A DNA stretch of 5,543 bases. Source: Deltaproteobacteria bacterium. GTDB taxonomy: Bacteria; Desulfobacterota_B; Binatia; UBA9968. Below are positions 1-5,543 of this stretch, in pieces. Every line of letters begins with the position of its first letter. Position 1 is the stretch's first letter. A program made the position numbers and the translations under genes. The notes beneath the pieces are model-generated. The model did no database searches, was not told where the DNA came from, and was given only the letters and a program-made list of their open reading frames with translations. The DNA lies in NCBI GenBank assembly GCA_016193385.1, contig JACPSF010000258.1, positions 1 through 5,543 on the forward strand, in the 5' to 3' direction.

Positions 1-1
1 C

Positions 2-645
2 GTCGGGGGCACGCTGCAACTTAGTTTCTACGTCCCTAAAGATGCGCTCATCGAGACCGTAGCGGATTTGAAAGGGAAGAGAATTCCAACCGACTACCCG
101 GGAACACCCATTGTGAGGTTGAGCAGCACCGCTGCCCTGGCCACTGCGGGCTTTACGTACAGCGATATCGTAAAGGTCCCCGTCTCCGACCTGCAGGCCG
201 GTGCCCAGGCCTTCCTGGAGGGAAGAACCGATGCCGGCTGGCACACGGTCGGGAGCCCTGCCGTAGAGGAAGCCAATGCCCGCAAGGGAGGAGTGAAGTT
301 TGTCTCTGTTATTTCCACGACGGAAGGGGCCAGAAAAATGGCGGAGGTCTACCCCGGCAGTTATCCCAGGGTTCTCAAAGCCGGGTCCGCAACCGCGGTC
401 ATCAAGGATACCGCATTCCTGACCAGCGACTACTATCTGGTTGCCTCCAAAGATCTCAGTGACGAGGCTGCTTACGAGATCATAAAGGCCCTGTGGGAAT
501 ATAACCAGGAGCTGGGGGCAGCGACCGCATGGTCAGTGATAAAGCGTTTATTCCCTATCACTCCGGAGCGATCAAATTCTTCAGAGAAAAGGGGATATGG
601 ACCAAGGAATTGGAGGCCCTGCAGACAAAATTGCTTGGGCAATAG
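2..645 (+). pseudogene. TAXI-family TRAP transporter solute-binding protein, 5'-partial and frameshifted
   Basis: Periplasmic binding component of a TRAP transporter of the TAXI subfamily, which captures a small organic substrate for a DctM-type membrane carrier; no membrane subunit is in the window. The gene enters from the left edge, so signal peptide and N-terminal lobe are missing. Frame 2 shows family features: DLKGKRI near visible residue 23, LQAGAQAFLEGRTDAGWHT near 63-81, then SDYYLVASKDLSDEAAYEIIKALWEY near 141-166. After about position 517 frame 2 gives an unfamily-like tail running to 679. Frame 1 instead gives a convincing TAXI C-terminus: MVSDKAFIPYHSGAIKFF, then REKGIWTKELEALQTKLLGQ and TAG at 643-645. 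Frame 1 is closed upstream by TAA at 502-504, so the switch lies between 505 and about 529. Joining the frames at the G-run 514-518 (one G missing) reads ELGGSDRMVSDK and gives about 214 visible residues; the family is usually about 310-340. Either a real inactivating deletion or a sequencing error. Family call firm; intactness unresolved. Confidence 0.5.
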
Positions 646-667
646 GGACATCGACTGTTATCCCGCT

Positions 668-672
668 GGAGA
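668..672 (+). promoter_or_regulatory. Ribosome binding site of the hyuA-like gene
   Basis: GGAGA lies six bases before the ATG at 679. It decides the start in favour of this ATG over the TTG immediately upstream at 676, which would be only three bases from the site. No separate promoter is evident in the 33 bases after the preceding gene's restored stop, so co-transcription is likely. Confidence 0.7.
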
Positions 673-678
673 TAATTG

Positions 679-2751
679 ATGATTAAGATCGCCATTGATG
701 TGGGAGGGACCTTTACCGATTGTCTTGTTCTGGATGCTACAGGCGAAATCCGTGAATTCAAGTCGCCCACGACTCCCAACGACCCGACAATCGGTCTCAC
801 CCGGGTTCTGGAAAAAGCAGCCTCTGACTTCAGGCAGGATTTACCGCTCTTTCTCAGCAAAGTGGGGGTGATGATTGCTCACGGTACAACCCTGTCTACC
901 AATGCTCTGTTGACCGGCAAAGTGGCTAAAGTCGGGCTTCTGGCTACTGAAGGTTTCCGGGACACTCTTGAGATGCGCCGGGGCTACAAGAACATCCGTA
1001 CCTCCCGGTTTAACCTGTTTGTTCCTCCCTATCGTCCTTTGGTCCCTCGATATCTGAGACTCGGTGTGAGGGAGAGAATTCGCGATACCGGAGAGATCCT
1101 GACCCCGCTGCACGAGGACGATGTCTATGCCGCCATCGCTCAGTTCAAGGACGAAAAGGTGGAGGCCGTTGCAGTCTGTTTCCTCCACTCTTACATAAAT
1201 CCGACCCATGAAGAGCGCGCTGCTCAGATCTGCCGCCAGGGGTTGAATGGAGTTTACGTAACGGCTTCGCACGAAGTTCTTCCTGTCTATCGAGAGTACG
1301 AGCGTTTCAGCACCGCCGTGGTGAGCGCTGCGGTGGGGCCGATTACCGAAAAATATTTGAGGTCCCTCACAAACCAGATGCAGGAACTCGGGTTTCGCGG
1401 AACCCTGTACATGGTAGGGGGCGGAGGACTGGTGCAATCCGTGGAGGAATCGATTCGCTGCGCAGTTTCACTGATCGGGTCGGGTCCCGCGGCCGCCCCG
1501 GCGGGCGCCATTCGTCTGGGCCAGTGCGTCGGAACTCAAAACCTTTTTTCCGTTGATATGGGCGGGACTAGCTTCGATGTCTGCCTGGTTCGGGACGGGG
1601 TGATTCCGAGCACGGACTTCAACTGGGTGGGGGATGAAAGGATCGCGCTCAAAATGGTGGACGTTCCCAGCGTAGGGGCCGGAGGCGGGAGCATTGCCTG
1701 GGTCGACTCTTTGGGACTCCTGCAAGTCGGCCCTCAGAGCGCGGGCGCCGATCCTGGACCCGCTTGTTACGGAAAAGGGGGCAGCCAGCCGACCGTGACC
1801 GACGCGGACTTGATTCTTGGCTTTGTGCCGGCAGATTACTTCCTGGCCGGAGAGATCCCGCTACAGACGAAACTAGCTGAGGCGGCGATCCGCTCCGTGG
1901 GAGAACGGCTGGGGCTCGGCGTTCCGGCCACGGCTCAAACGATGTTCACCACGGTCAACGCCGTGATGGCCGACAAGATGACTGAGATATCTACCAAGCG
2001 GGGCTACGACGTGCGGGATTTTGTTCTCGTGGTGGGCGGTGGAGCCGGACCCGTCCACGGCGCTCACCTGGCTCAGTTGCTCGATATTCCGAAGGTGGTT
2101 GTCCCTCGCTATGCGGCGACCTACAGCGCTTTTGGCATGCTGAACATGGAGTTGGGCCGGGATTTTGCCCGCTCCGTAATCTCGCGGCGGAAGTTGCTGG
2201 ATCTGGAGCGGTTAAATGGGTTCTTTGCGGATATAGAGGGAGAGGCCCGTCAGGTTCTGGGGGAGATCGGGATTTCTCCCCGGGACGTTGTGTTGAGGCG
2301 CTCGTTGGAGATGCGCTATCTGGGCCAGTTCCACGAGGTGGAGGTCACTGAGGTGCCCTTGGGAAAAATTGGTCCCAATGATCTCGAGGAAATCGTCGCG
2401 GCGTTTCATCGCCGCCACCGAGATCTCTTCACTTTCGACATGCCCGAGCGGGACGTGGAGTTTCTCAACGCGCGCCTGAAGGCCACGGCGCGCCAGGAGC
2501 CGCTGAAACTCGGTGAGATTGCTAGGACCACCGGTAAGGCGAGCCAGGCCCTCAAGCGCCGGCGCCCTATTCTCTGGAATCTGGCCAGGGGATACGAAGA
2601 GACCCCAATCTACGATGGAGCCAAGCTCTGTGCAGGGCACATCGTCGCGGGGCCGGGCGTGATCGAAGAGCCCACAACCACGGTGGTTATCCCCGCTTCC
2701 TTCGTTTGTCGAGTCGATGACTTCCGAAACTACATTCTCACTCGGGAGTAG
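679..2751 (+). CDS. hyuA: Hydantoinase A / oxoprolinase-family ATP-dependent enzyme (HyuA-like subunit)
   Basis: A complete 690-residue cytoplasmic protein of the family that includes N-methylhydantoinase subunit A, 5-oxoprolinase and the acetone/acetophenone carboxylase ATPase subunits. These enzymes use ATP to activate a carbonyl or cyclic amide group, usually with a HyuB-type partner. Motifs in order: phosphate-binding DVGGTFTD (7-14); AHGTTLSTNALLTGK (67-81); EYERFSTAVVSAAVGP (206-221); SGPAAAPAGA (268-277); second ATPase-type loop DMGGTSFD (293-300); SVGAGGGSIAWVD (331-343); SAGADPGPACYGKGG (354-368); PTVTDADLILG (371-381); GGGAGPVHG (453-461); and RYLGQFHEVEV (546-556) opening the C-terminal region, which ends with the typical GPGVIEEPTTTVVIP (658-672). 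Length and all three expected domains (Hydant_A_N, Hydantoinase_A, C-terminal domain) look intact. It starts 33 bases after the TAXI gene's restored stop, on the same strand. No hyuB follows. Substrate cannot be read from sequence: hydantoins, oxoproline-like lactams and ketones are all possible, so the symbol is a family label only. Confidence 0.93.
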   Translation: MIKIAIDVGGTFTDCLVLDATGEIREFKSPTTPNDPTIGLTRVLEKAASDFRQDLPLFLSKVGVMIAHGTTLSTNALLTGKVAKVGLLATEGFRDTLEMRRGYKNIRTSRFNLFVPPYRPLVPRYLRLGVRERIRDTGEILTPLHEDDVYAAIAQFKDEKVEAVAVCFLHSYINPTHEERAAQICRQGLNGVYVTASHEVLPVYREYERFSTAVVSAAVGPITEKYLRSLTNQMQELGFRGTLYMVGGGGLVQSVEESIRCAVSLIGSGPAAAPAGAIRLGQCVGTQNLFSVDMGGTSFDVCLVRDGVIPSTDFNWVGDERIALKMVDVPSVGAGGGSIAWVDSLGLLQVGPQSAGADPGPACYGKGGSQPTVTDADLILGFVPADYFLAGEIPLQTKLAEAAIRSVGERLGLGVPATAQTMFTTVNAVMADKMTEISTKRGYDVRDFVLVVGGGAGPVHGAHLAQLLDIPKVVVPRYAATYSAFGMLNMELGRDFARSVISRRKLLDLERLNGFFADIEGEARQVLGEIGISPRDVVLRRSLEMRYLGQFHEVEVTEVPLGKIGPNDLEEIVAAFHRRHRDLFTFDMPERDVEFLNARLKATARQEPLKLGEIARTTGKASQALKRRRPILWNLARGYEETPIYDGAKLCAGHIVAGPGVIEEPTTTVVIPASFVCRVDDFRNYILTRE

Positions 2752-2792
2752 GACCGCTAACGCGCGCCTTGGTCGTTCCGGGGGAAAAGAAC

Positions 2793-2879
2793 ATGAGCCA
2801 ACCTAGCCTTTGCAGGAAATCCTGGCACCGCGTGGGTTTCACCACGCCGCGGGATGTCCATCTCGGCCTCATTGAATGA
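2793..2879 (+). CDS. Possible 28-residue leader reading frame coupled to the MFS gene
   Basis: An ATG at 2793 opens a 28-codon frame ending in TGA at 2877-2879. A purine-rich GGGGGA (2780-2785) lies seven bases before the ATG, a plausible ribosome binding site. The stop overlaps the ATG of the downstream permease as ATGA (2876-2879), the classic arrangement for translational coupling, and the permease ATG has no good site of its own. The peptide begins MSQPSLCRKSWHRVGF and resembles no family I know; it has no membrane segment. It could be a regulatory leader, a remnant of a longer gene, or chance, since a 28-codon frame is easily open in this sequence. Support comes only from site spacing and the overlap. 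Confidence 0.3.
   Translation: MSQPSLCRKSWHRVGFTTPRDVHLGLIE
2830..2847 (+). other. Short inverted repeat (6-bp stem) before the MFS gene
   Basis: GCGTGG (2830-2835) and CCACGC (2842-2847) are perfect inverted repeats around a six-base loop, GTTTCA. No T-tract follows, so this is not a standard intrinsic terminator. It could be a small mRNA hairpin in the hyuA-MFS gap or an operator half-site pair. A stem this short in GC-rich DNA may also be chance. Confidence 0.25.
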
Positions 2880-4087
2880 AGCAGAATGAACCAAGCGGCT
2901 ACGAAGGCAGGCATGACCGGGCGGTAAATATTTCCTTAGTCGCGCTGTGTCTAAGCTTCCAGGCCGTGCCGCTTGCGGGCGTCGCTCTTTTTTTGCCGCT
3001 AATACGGACTGATCTCAATCTCTCCTTCACTCAAGGGGGAGCTCTTGCCGCGGCCAGAACCTTTACCTATGCCCTGATGCAGATTCCAGCGGGATATCTG
3101 GCCGATCGGTATGGTCTGAGGAAAGTATTTTTCATCGGTGTCCTCGGTTCAACCGTCCTTGGTGTAACCTTCGGCCTGGTTTCCGGCTACTGGCAGGCTC
3201 TTCTCAATCAGGCGGCAACCGGTTGCTTCAATGCCTTGCTGTTTATCTCCGCGCTCGCCCTGTTATCAAGCTGGTTTGGCGGGCAGCGGCGCGCCACAGC
3301 CATGGCTCTTCCTTTAATCGGGCTCCTTTCAGGTACACTTGCCATTAACACGATTGGTCCCCCGCTTGCCGAACGATTCAACTGGCGCTTTCCATTCATC
3401 TCCTTTGCAGCCATCGGGATACTGGCATCATTTACTTATCTCTGGCTTGGAAAAGAGTCTCCGCACTCCGGGTCGAGGCAAAAACTCAGCGTCGTCGATG
3501 CCCTTCAGCTTTTCCGGTCTCGCTTCATGTGGGCATGCGGGATCGTCCAGTACGTAAGGCTCGGAGTGGTGCAGGGCATTTCGTTCTGGCTGCCCAGTTT
3601 ACTGATCGATGAGAAAGGCCTGTCCTTACAGGCAACCGGGTTAACCCTCGCATTTTGGACTGTGGTAAGTGCCCCGTCCAATATAATCGGCGGCTACCTG
3701 TCCGACAGGCTCAAGAAGCCCACTCTTATCATAGGTATCTCCCTCATCATCCTCACAGTGACGACGGCTGGACTCGTGAACGTCGAAAGGGGAGTGCCGC
3801 TTACCATCCTGTTACTCATCAACGGGGTATTTATCCAGTTTTATTTCGGGCCACTTTTCGCTGTACCCCTGGAAAAATACGGCGCACACATGACGGGCAC
3901 GTTATCCGGCTTTGGCAACTTCTTTGCCAACGTGGGAGCGTTTACGCTTACTTATCTGCTTGGTGTGCTCAAGGACCAGACCGGTTCATTTGAGTCGGGC
4001 TTTTACACGATCGCCGCGGCTTGCCTACTTGGCGTTATGTTTACCATCCTGTTGGAGAAGATGAGGGGCCAGCACTTCAATCCCTAA
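2876..4087 (+). CDS. MFS permease, 12 predicted membrane helices
   Basis: Inner-membrane major facilitator superfamily carrier, 403 residues, a usual length for a 12-helix member. Hydrophobic segments sit at about 18-42, 54-72, 84-104, 108-132, 142-163 and 171-191, then after a polar central loop (192-217, SPHSGSRQKLS) at about 219-242, 254-271, 284-302, 308-331, 339-362 and 374-393. The loop after helix 2 carries the MFS signature motif A, GYLADRYGLRK (73-83), and the equivalent loop in the second half has the related GGYLSDRLKK (272-281). The ATG at 2876 comes directly after an in-frame TGA (2873-2875) and there is no later ATG before the first helix, so this start is nearly forced. It lacks a clear ribosome binding site and may be coupled to the short frame ending at 2879. 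It follows hyuA on the same strand after 124 bases, suggesting transport of a related small substrate or product. The substrate is not recognisable; organic-anion uptake is a guess from context. Confidence 0.92.
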   Translation: MKQNEPSGYEGRHDRAVNISLVALCLSFQAVPLAGVALFLPLIRTDLNLSFTQGGALAAARTFTYALMQIPAGYLADRYGLRKVFFIGVLGSTVLGVTFGLVSGYWQALLNQAATGCFNALLFISALALLSSWFGGQRRATAMALPLIGLLSGTLAINTIGPPLAERFNWRFPFISFAAIGILASFTYLWLGKESPHSGSRQKLSVVDALQLFRSRFMWACGIVQYVRLGVVQGISFWLPSLLIDEKGLSLQATGLTLAFWTVVSAPSNIIGGYLSDRLKKPTLIIGISLIILTVTTAGLVNVERGVPLTILLLINGVFIQFYFGPLFAVPLEKYGAHMTGTLSGFGNFFANVGAFTLTYLLGVLKDQTGSFESGFYTIAAACLLGVMFTILLEKMRGQHFNP

Positions 4088-5213
4088 GTTTATACAGGCG
4101 GACGGCGTTCTCGTAGGCGATTTTGCGAGCGAGGTCTGGAGAAAGCGCTTCGAGAAATGCTCGCGTGCGCTCGCGAATCATCGGTGCCCGCTGCGAAAAG
4201 GCGACGGCCGGTCCGCCGCCGCGAACCGACGGAGAGACGAAAAATTGGTCCCCGCCGATCACGAACCGGTCAGGGAAATCCCGCAACAGGCGAAGCCAGT
4301 CCGGCCTGATCTCTCCACCCCTGGTCAACGGGTGGTTCTGCGGGGCGCGGCCCGGTGCCATTCTCATGCTCATGTACAGATTAGGGTGCCTTTCCAACAG
4401 CCGCCGGCTCAGATCGGTTGTCCAGTGGCCGAGCATGTCCGAGCCGGCGTGGGCCCAGACGATCTTAGCGTTCCGATTGTGTTGGAGCAGGCGTTCGAAC
4501 GCGGCCAGGTTGGCGCGGAGGAGGGAGGGATTGGGCGGAGAGGCCAGCCACCCCGGTGTGTTCATGTCCGATGCCACGATATCGAAATGAAAGTCGATTA
4601 CGACGTTGGAGCGGGCGGCGATATCGGCAAGCAGTGTGAGGAGAGGATGGTCCGCAGCGACAGACTCGTAGGGATGCCCTGGCAGGTGCGACAGATGATG
4701 CGCCGTGATTTCGCCGAAGCCGGCCGCTCCCTGCCCGAGAATTTCGACGGCGTTTTCCTCGAACCGAACTTTTAATCTCTCGCTGGGGCTTGTATCCTTT
4801 CCGGCCCCTTGAAGCATGACATTCAGGCTTCCGCCGCCGCCGAGGAAAGTGAAGCGCGTCGGGTGCCGCTTTACGTCCGAGAGAAAGCTGTCGTAATCGT
4901 GCACTGCCGGGATGTCGTGGACCTGCGGCGGCGGCATCAGGACCATCTTGTCAATGCCGGCCTGATCCATCACCTGCAAGGCAGCTTCAACAGCTCCCCC
5001 GTAATCCTGCGCCCCGCCCCTGCCTCCAACGAGGTGAGCGTGAACGTCGATCCACTTGATCCCGCTGGTCTTGTCGGTTGGTGGGGTGCTGCTTTCTCCG
5101 GCGACGGAGGTAAGCCCGGAGAGCGCCAACCCTCCAATGGTCAACGCCAGCACGACGCGCCACAAGATCTTCCCTTCGATAAACCCAGGGTGGTGAGGAG
5201 ACTCGAACCACAT
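4077..5213 (-). CDS. Exported amidohydrolase_2-family metal-dependent hydrolase
   Basis: A 378-residue TIM-barrel metallohydrolase related to the ACMSD / 2-pyrone-4,6-dicarboxylate hydrolase type (Amidohydrolase_2). Visible metal or catalytic positions: WIDVHAHL with the HxH pair H58/H60 at strand 1; GFGEIT with E168; VVIDFHF with H209 at strand 5; KIVWAHAGSD with H255 at strand 6; VIGGDQFF with D322 at strand 8. The C-terminal ARKIAYENAVRLYKL (362-376) is the usual family ending. A Sec-type signal peptide precedes the barrel: K15/R19, a hydrophobic core of about 20-35, and a plausible cleavage at SVA-GE near 38/39, so the enzyme probably acts in the periplasm or outside. No lipobox cysteine is seen. 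Start choice is open: the ATG at 5213 has AAGGAG but 13 bases away, whereas a TTG at 5165 has AAGGGA five bases away and would give a shorter, more typical signal peptide (362 residues). It lies 47 bases after the IPT/TIG gene and overlaps the convergent permease by 11 bases. Substrate unknown; hydrolase and decarboxylase activities both occur in the family. Confidence 0.9.
   Translation of the reverse strand: MWFESPHHPGFIEGKILWRVVLALTIGGLALSGLTSVAGESSTPPTDKTSGIKWIDVHAHLVGGRGGAQDYGGAVEAALQVMDQAGIDKMVLMPPPQVHDIPAVHDYDSFLSDVKRHPTRFTFLGGGGSLNVMLQGAGKDTSPSERLKVRFEENAVEILGQGAAGFGEITAHHLSHLPGHPYESVAADHPLLTLLADIAARSNVVIDFHFDIVASDMNTPGWLASPPNPSLLRANLAAFERLLQHNRNAKIVWAHAGSDMLGHWTTDLSRRLLERHPNLYMSMRMAPGRAPQNHPLTRGGEIRPDWLRLLRDFPDRFVIGGDQFFVSPSVRGGGPAVAFSQRAPMIRERTRAFLEALSPDLARKIAYENAVRLYKLRD
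5171..5176 (-). promoter_or_regulatory. Alternative ribosome binding site for the amidohydrolase (TTG start at 5165)
   Basis: On the minus strand AAGGGA is followed by five bases and then an in-frame TTG (5165-5163, residue 17 of the longer form). Spacing is better than for the upstream ATG. Translation from here would begin MWRVVLALTIGG, a compact signal peptide n-region and core. Confidence 0.35.
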
Positions 5214-5226
5214 AGTTTGCTTAAAA

Positions 5227-5232
5227 CTCCTT
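5227..5232 (-). promoter_or_regulatory. Ribosome binding site for the amidohydrolase (ATG start at 5213)
   Basis: AAGGAG on the minus strand is a near-perfect Shine-Dalgarno core but sits 13 bases from the ATG at 5213, longer than the usual 5-9. It is in the 47-base gap after the upstream gene's stop, which supports translation starting in this region. Confidence 0.45.
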
Positions 5233-5260
5233 TTGGGTGGAGAGTATCCGGTACATTTTT

Positions 5261-5542
5261 TCAGCGGTCTTTTGCAAATTTCACAATCAAAGAGAGTGGG
5301 TTCGAGATGCCCCCCAGGTCGGGAAACTCTCTGGGCTTGGGATTGACCACGTCAATCGGGAAGGTTCCCACCCGCACCAGATAGGAAGGGAGCATCGCCG
5401 CGAGCCTCTCCTGGCTGATAAAGCGCGCGGGAATGGGACTCCCGCCAAACCGGACTAAGGAATTAGGGAAAAAATCCTTCCCTCGTAAAACCAGCTCTAT
5501 CTCCCCATCCCCCTCGCTGATCACTTTGGGCGAGACCTCATT
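5261..5542 (-). CDS. IPT/TIG-domain protein, C-terminal end (5'-partial)
   Basis: The last 93 residues of a protein whose gene begins beyond the right edge; the frame is open through the window end, so no start is assigned. The visible part is one immunoglobulin-like IPT/TIG domain: LVLRGKDFFPNSLVRFGG (family pattern of a glycine-N/D-F strand followed by V-x-x-G-G), then PIPARFISQERLAAMLP, then a strand ending in FPIDVVNPKP, and a closing GGISNPLSLIV, the typical GG-x-S-N-x-L end of this domain. The stop is TGA at 5263-5261, after KFAKDR. Such domains usually occur as repeats in secreted or surface-attached bacterial proteins, and act as structural spacers or sugar-binding modules, so an extracytoplasmic protein is likely. 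It is 47 bases upstream of the exported amidohydrolase on the same strand and may share its transcript. The function of the whole protein cannot be judged from this end. Confidence 0.8.
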   Translation of the reverse strand, partial: NEVSPKVISEGDGEIELVLRGKDFFPNSLVRFGGSPIPARFISQERLAAMLPSYLVRVGTFPIDVVNPKPREFPDLGGISNPLSLIVKFAKDR

Positions 5543-5543
5543 A

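Noticed and set aside
676..678. TTG as start of the hyuA-like gene
   Set aside because: The ATG at 679 has better spacing from GGAGA and matches the usual N-terminus of the family, which starts a few residues before DVGGTFTD.
529..679. Frame-2 continuation of the TAXI gene to a TGA at 677-679 overlapping the hyuA start
   Set aside because: The tail is arginine- and proline-rich and unlike the family, whereas frame 1 over the same bases gives a proper TAXI C-terminus. The apparent overlap with hyuA is probably a product of the frameshift.
841..1437. Minus-strand 198-codon open frame inside hyuA
   Set aside because: It lies wholly opposite a strongly conserved gene, has no recognisable domain, and is a shadow of codon bias in the real gene.
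2830..2853. Intrinsic terminator after hyuA
   Set aside because: The six-base-pair hairpin has no following T-tract, so it does not qualify as a Rho-independent terminator.
4245..4775. Plus-strand open frame of 176 codons opposite the amidohydrolase
   Set aside because: The minus strand carries clear catalytic motifs across this whole stretch. The plus-strand product has no family features.
4809..5384. Plus-strand open frame of 191 codons spanning the amidohydrolase N-terminus and the TIG gene
   Set aside because: It runs antisense to two genes with recognisable domains, crosses their intergenic gap, and encodes a low-information, charged sequence.

Overview
The window is a moderately GC-rich bacterial segment (GC in the mid-to-upper 50s percent by eye) that looks like accessory catabolic and uptake territory. 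No rRNA, tRNA, CRISPR array, insertion sequence or phage gene is visible. A TAXI-type TRAP binding protein next to a hydantoinase/oxoprolinase-family ATPase, a 12-helix MFS carrier and an exported amidohydrolase is a mix common in soil or sediment Proteobacteria and Desulfobacterota-like or Tectomicrobia-like lineages. The IPT/TIG domain at the right edge would also fit Acidobacteria. No marker gene is present, so the taxonomic suggestion is weak.

Layout, left to right. On the plus strand: the 3' two thirds of a TAXI-family TRAP transporter solute-binding protein (2-645), broken by an apparent one-base frameshift at a run of five G near 514-518; then a complete hyuA-like gene (679-2751) with a well-placed ribosome binding site; then a 124-base gap holding a possible 28-codon reading frame (2793-2879) whose stop codon overlaps the start of the next gene; then an MFS permease (2876-4087). 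On the minus strand, converging on the permease with an 11-base overlap: a secreted amidohydrolase_2-family metallohydrolase (5213-4077), preceded by the 3' end of a gene ending in an IPT/TIG domain (5542-5261) that runs off the right edge.

How the genes may work together (inference): the plus-strand genes form a co-directional group with two small-molecule uptake functions (a periplasmic TRAP binding protein and an MFS carrier) around a cytoplasmic ATP-dependent enzyme of the hydantoinase A / oxoprolinase / acetone carboxylase beta superfamily. This suggests uptake and activation of a small organic acid, cyclic amide or ketone-like substrate. The partner subunit HyuB is not in the window. 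The minus-strand pair looks like a separate unit acting outside the cytoplasm. The observations most worth checking are the TAXI frameshift, the possible translationally coupled short frame before the permease, and the lone hyuA. I found no convincing sign of a wholly new system.
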